Source of the DNA: Globodera rostochiensis
Lineage: Eukaryota; Nematoda; Chromadorea; Rhabditida; Heteroderidae
Length of the DNA stretch: 64,000 bases
Assembly (NCBI GenBank): GCA_018350325.1
Contig: JAEVLN010000003.1
Coordinates: 2,885,101-2,949,100 of the forward strand
Reading direction: 5' to 3'
The notes below the pieces were generated by a model. The model was not told the DNA's origin. It was given only the letters and a program-made list of their open reading frames with translations, and made no database searches. A program made the translations under genes and the position numbers. Numbering within the stretch: position 1 is the first letter of the stretch; every line of letters starts with the position of its first letter. Below are positions 60,471 through 64,000 of the stretch, piece after piece.

Positions 60471-61557
60471 TTAGGCTTAAAGGGTCGGCTGTGCCAATGC
60501 CAAAGCTAAAACTAATGCCTAAAAGGCAGAGAATTTCCGAACTCTGAACAAAATTTTAGACTAAATTTACCAATTTCTCTCAACGTGGCAACTGCCTTCT
60601 GTAAGTGAACAATGTTCAGCTGCTTTTCTGATACAGCTCCAGTTTGACGAACAGAGCATTTTGTTCTTTCATTTGGCTGGTTAAATGAGGACCAGCAGAA
60701 GCTCGTTTCAATTGATCAGTTTATTCTGTCTTCGACAAAAGTTCATTTGTTATTTCATTTTTATTGACAAATTCCTTTTCAAAAGAATAAAAATTCAAAC
60801 TGCATTCTAAGGAATCCAGCAAAGATTATTGGAAAAGGAATTACCTTTTTCCCAACCCCCCGGACTGGAATCCCTTCATCCCCATCCCGTCCCTTCCTCA
60901 ACTCAACAATTCTAGATCCGTTCGCCACCTCATGGACGATCGACTCAACCGACATTGCCCGGACGGATCAGTGACCAACAAAGAGACTCCTCCCCTATTT
61001 TTTCCCTTCCCCACTATTTAAACGTGATCGAATGCCTCATTCGGGGCTTTTCGGTTGGTCAAAGGTCACTAGGTTTTTACCGCTTTCACCCGTTCGGTCT
61101 TCTTGTCGTTCCTCACCAAAGGCTTTTCAGCCTGTCCAATCCAAGACTTCTTCGGTCTGTCCAAATCATCCTTTATTTACTTCTGTCGGTGCAAAAATCC
61201 CCCAGGTTTACGCGACAGAATTCTGAACAACAAAAAACTGATCAAAAAGCACTTACAAATTAGTGCAACGGTTGATCGTGATCACTAAATGTTCATCGAT
61301 TTTTTGTTGAACATAATTTGTTGTCGTTATTACTTTTTTCAAAACACCTTTTTTGCCACAATTGGCTATAACTTTTTCGTGAATCATCCATAGCTTAGCT
61401 TTGCCTTTGAAAGCTTCTACCCAGGGCATGCATTCGAATGGTATCATAAATGTTGATTTTTTAGAAGGTATAACGAAAACTTTTGAAAATGGAACGAGTT
61501 GGTGGGGAAGGAGTTTGATATTTACCGACCGCCATCTGATTCCGGCGGCGATCGTTT
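60471..61557. other. Intergenic region
   Basis: Includes a further fragment of the LTEYEK family at about 60670-60722. No gene supported. Confidence 0.5.
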
Positions 61558-62272
61558 CAGTGCCCACACTTCAGAGACGCACACTTCAGTGCCAGCACAC
61601 TTCAGTGCGGTACATTTCAGTGCCAACATTTTTTTCTGAAAAAATGCAGGAATCGCGTGCAATAAGATCATATTTTGATTCCGCTTAAATTAGAAATAAA
61701 GCAAATAAGGTCTAATTTCAAAAACTTTGTCATGAACTTTTAAAATTGAGAATTCAACATTTTGAATCTTTTTACAAATTGTATTTTTGTAGCAATGGAG
61801 GAATATTCAATCCATAAGAAGCAAAAACGATAAAATTAGAGCCCGGCGAGATCGAGATCCCGACCGAGACTCGTTTTTTAGTAACAAATGCATTTATGAT
61901 CAAAATCGGACAAAAGCCTAAGCCTAACGAACCCCAAGCCAGGGTGGCTTAGGCCTAAGCCTAACGAACCCCAAGCCAGGGTGGCTTAGGCCTAAGCCTA
62001 ACGAACACCTAAGCTCTTTTGAAATTTAAGGATAAAAACGAGTTGATTAAAAAACCAGTTGGTGTATTTAAAAATATTATTTGTTACTTTTACAAAATAT
62101 TGATCTGATTGCACGCGATTCCTGCATTTTTTCAGAAAAAAATGTTGGCACTGAAGTGTACCAGCACTGAAGTGTGCTGGCACTGAAGTGTACCGGCACT
62201 GAAGTGTGGGCACTGAAGTGTGCGTCTCTGAAGTGTGGGCACTGAAATGATGTGTACCGATCTGATTCCGCT
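61558..62272. repeat. Foldback element with arms built from CACTTCAGTGCC repeats
   Basis: The left arm (61558-61686) and inverse right arm (about 62100-62272) each carry several direct copies of (C/G)CACACTTCAGTGCC, then AACATTTTTTTCTGAAAAAA and TGCAGGAATCGCGTGCAAT. The loop holds three copies of TTAGGCCTAAGCCTAACGAA. Confidence 0.87.
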
Positions 62273-62437
62273 CAAAAAATATTCGTAAAATCGTACTTTT
62301 AAAAAAAAGCGTCAGGGGAATGAAGTGTGAGATTGTCAGAGGCAGGACCCAAAAATTCCATTTCACTCTAGTTAAAGGCGTTATGTATCACCTCTTCATC
62401 CATCCCTGTTTTTAGGCCGTTTTTATTTTCTTAAATT

Positions 62438-63220
62438 ATGGACGATGGTTCTGTCCCGGCGCGTGAAAAGGAAGAGCAGCCTGAGCTAGAGAGATTGAAA
62501 AAGGAGTGTGCTAAGTTAAGAGCTTCCCAAAAGCAATATTGGGACGAGGACTAGGAACGTGTCGCGAAAATTCAGACGCTTGAAACGGAAAAGAAAGCAT
62601 TGGAGTCTGACAAAGACTCAAAGGTAGCTAGGGGCAAGGCCGTGCAATTGGGCCTAGGAGGAGGAAAATTTGATGAAAATTTTGCTGGTGTCTTAGTCAC
62701 AAATTTATCGTTTTTTTTCTTAAATGAGGGATTAACAATGAGAATTCCTCTTAAGTTTTAATCCATTCCCATTTTTAGGCCAAAGAAATGTGCTAATGAC
62801 TGTGCAGGTAACTGAACAGGCCGAACAAATACTGCAACTTCAGGAGGAAAATCGACGTCTCCGAGAAGAAAATCAACGCCTCCATGAAGAAAATCGAGGT
62901 CTCGGGGAAGAAAATAAGGACGTATGGAATGACATGAAGAATTTGTTGACAAAAACGATGAACTTGAGCGCAAAACAGAAGCACAGGACGCGGAAATTCA
63001 GCAGTAAGCGGAAAAAATAGAAGCGCAGGATACGGAAATTCAGCAACCTTAGGAAAAAAAGGAGCAAGCGGAAAAAATTGGGCAATTGAAGGACAGAATT
63101 GTGTACCTGGAGAATGCAGTTGCGCGTTTGCTGCAAGACGTGCAGCAACTTCGGGAAAGTGGCGGACCGCGCAGCGCGCCTGTTCGAGAGGCCCGCATGC
63201 AGGTGGCGCAAAATTTCTAA
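62438..63220 (+). pseudogene. Coiled-coil gene with several in-frame stops
   Basis: From ATG 62438 the sequence reads MDDGSVPAREKEEQPELERL, then a Lys/Glu/Gln coiled coil, interrupted by TAG at 62552. After a GTAGCT donor and a further exon-like stretch it continues LQEENRRLREENQRLHEENR and EIQQ(stop)AEKIEAQDTEIQQ, then IGQLKDRIVYLENAVARLLQ and VREARMQVAQNF to TAA at 63218. At least three stops fall where the repeat pattern predicts Gln. Function unknown. Confidence 0.55.
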
Positions 63221-64000
63221 ATTTTGCAATTTTTTTTTGTTCGGGAGTGGGGGATTTAAAGGAAAGTTTCCTTTTTCACTAGGAAAAATATAAATGTTTG
63301 TATTATATTTTGGGGATTACCGGCTTGAATGTGAAACAGCATTTTTTTTGGCGAGGTTTTCAAGAATTTTGAAAAATTTTATATTAAAACAACTGAGGAT
63401 TTTGCACTTTTTGTCGGGTCCGCTCGTTTCGGCGCGATCAGTACGGCGCGGTTTTTTCGGCGCGGTCTCGTTTTGCGACCAGTTCGGCGCCCACACAAAA
63501 AATGTTAGTTCGGCGCCGACAAATATTAATATTGAAAATCGATTTTAAAAATTATTCGTTTCAATTATATTCCTGTTTTAGCAAGGACTTAAAGCTTCTC
63601 TTTTAATCTTTTTGTCAAAATACAACAACAATAAATATCAAATACTAAACAACAATGATCGATTACGCGTCCATAACGCAGTTTTGCGCAATACCCCTGA
63701 GAAATTCAATAATGTTTTGGGGATCAAATTTATCAAGAATATTCAAAATCCTGCCGTGAAGTTTTCGGAAACGCATTCTTCGCTGCGTCGATTGCGGCCT
63801 GTGCCTAAACCTAAGCTAGCTTAGACCTAATAAGCCTAACGAACCACAAGCAAGGGTGGCTTAGGACTAAGCCTAACAATCTCTAACTTTTCCCCAGTTA
63901 TTGTATCCGGCTTTTGGAGTTTGTTATTTAAATAAAAAAGTCGTTTTTCTTTAATTTTCAAAAATTCTCAAGACTGCGTTATGGATGTGTGATCGATTAA
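63221..64000. other. Non-coding end of window with an inverted repeat
   Basis: GATCGATTACGCGTCCATAA at about 63658 faces TTATGGATGTGTGATCGATT at about 63979, with the TAGGCCTAAGCC-type motif between (63.80-63.88 kb). AT-rich, no gene supported. Confidence 0.55.

Overview
Eukaryotic nuclear DNA, almost certainly from a nematode and probably a plant-parasitic tylenchid (cyst- or root-knot-type). The reasons are: many very short introns (about 45-60 bp) with TTTAG or TTAAG acceptors; a notable number of GC-AG introns; a nematode-specific Srt chemoreceptor; a LAG-1-type CSL factor; candidate trans-splice acceptors just upstream of start codons; and moderate GC with frequent pure C or G runs. Species is not determined. 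Gene models below were built by hand from conserved protein similarity, splice sites and reading-phase continuity. No search was run.

Layout. 1-5290 (-): lag-1/CSL Notch transcription factor, 3' end cut by the window. 6856-7418 (-): small unrecognised two-exon gene. 8160-9215: 114-bp minisatellite. 10642-14335 (+): mARC-type MOSC molybdenum enzyme. 14801-18091 (-): signal peptide peptidase (imp-2 type), head-to-head with 19183-22800 (+): endoplasmin/GRP94 (enpl-1 type), which carries a one-base frameshift. 23855-24624 (-): chromo-barrel plus chromodomain reader. 25241-26342 (-): coiled-coil protein, possibly the 5' part of the chromo gene. 26919-28128 (+): mitochondrial HMG-box protein (TFAM/HMG-5 type), with an inverted paralogue at 50141-51583 (-). 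30227-30700 (+): Fic-domain fragment. 31-35.3 kb: repeat-rich gene desert with tRNA-derived pieces. 35384-38712 (+): TFIIH p62 subunit. About 39.5-44.05 kb (+): mitochondrial seryl-tRNA synthetase with transposons in its introns. 46169-48919 (+): unrecognised helical protein. 55585-57631 (-): Srt-family 7TM receptor with a frameshift. 57.7-64 kb: Merlin-type element, foldbacks and decayed coiled-coil gene copies.

Most conserved genes are housekeeping: mitochondrial nucleoid and translation, ER protein handling, basal transcription. They do not form a pathway. The most distinctive content is a set of hAT-like miniature elements with exact 8-bp target duplications. One sits precisely across a splice acceptor of the seryl-tRNA synthetase gene and duplicates that acceptor. 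Another is present in one TFAM paralogue and absent at the matching site of the other.
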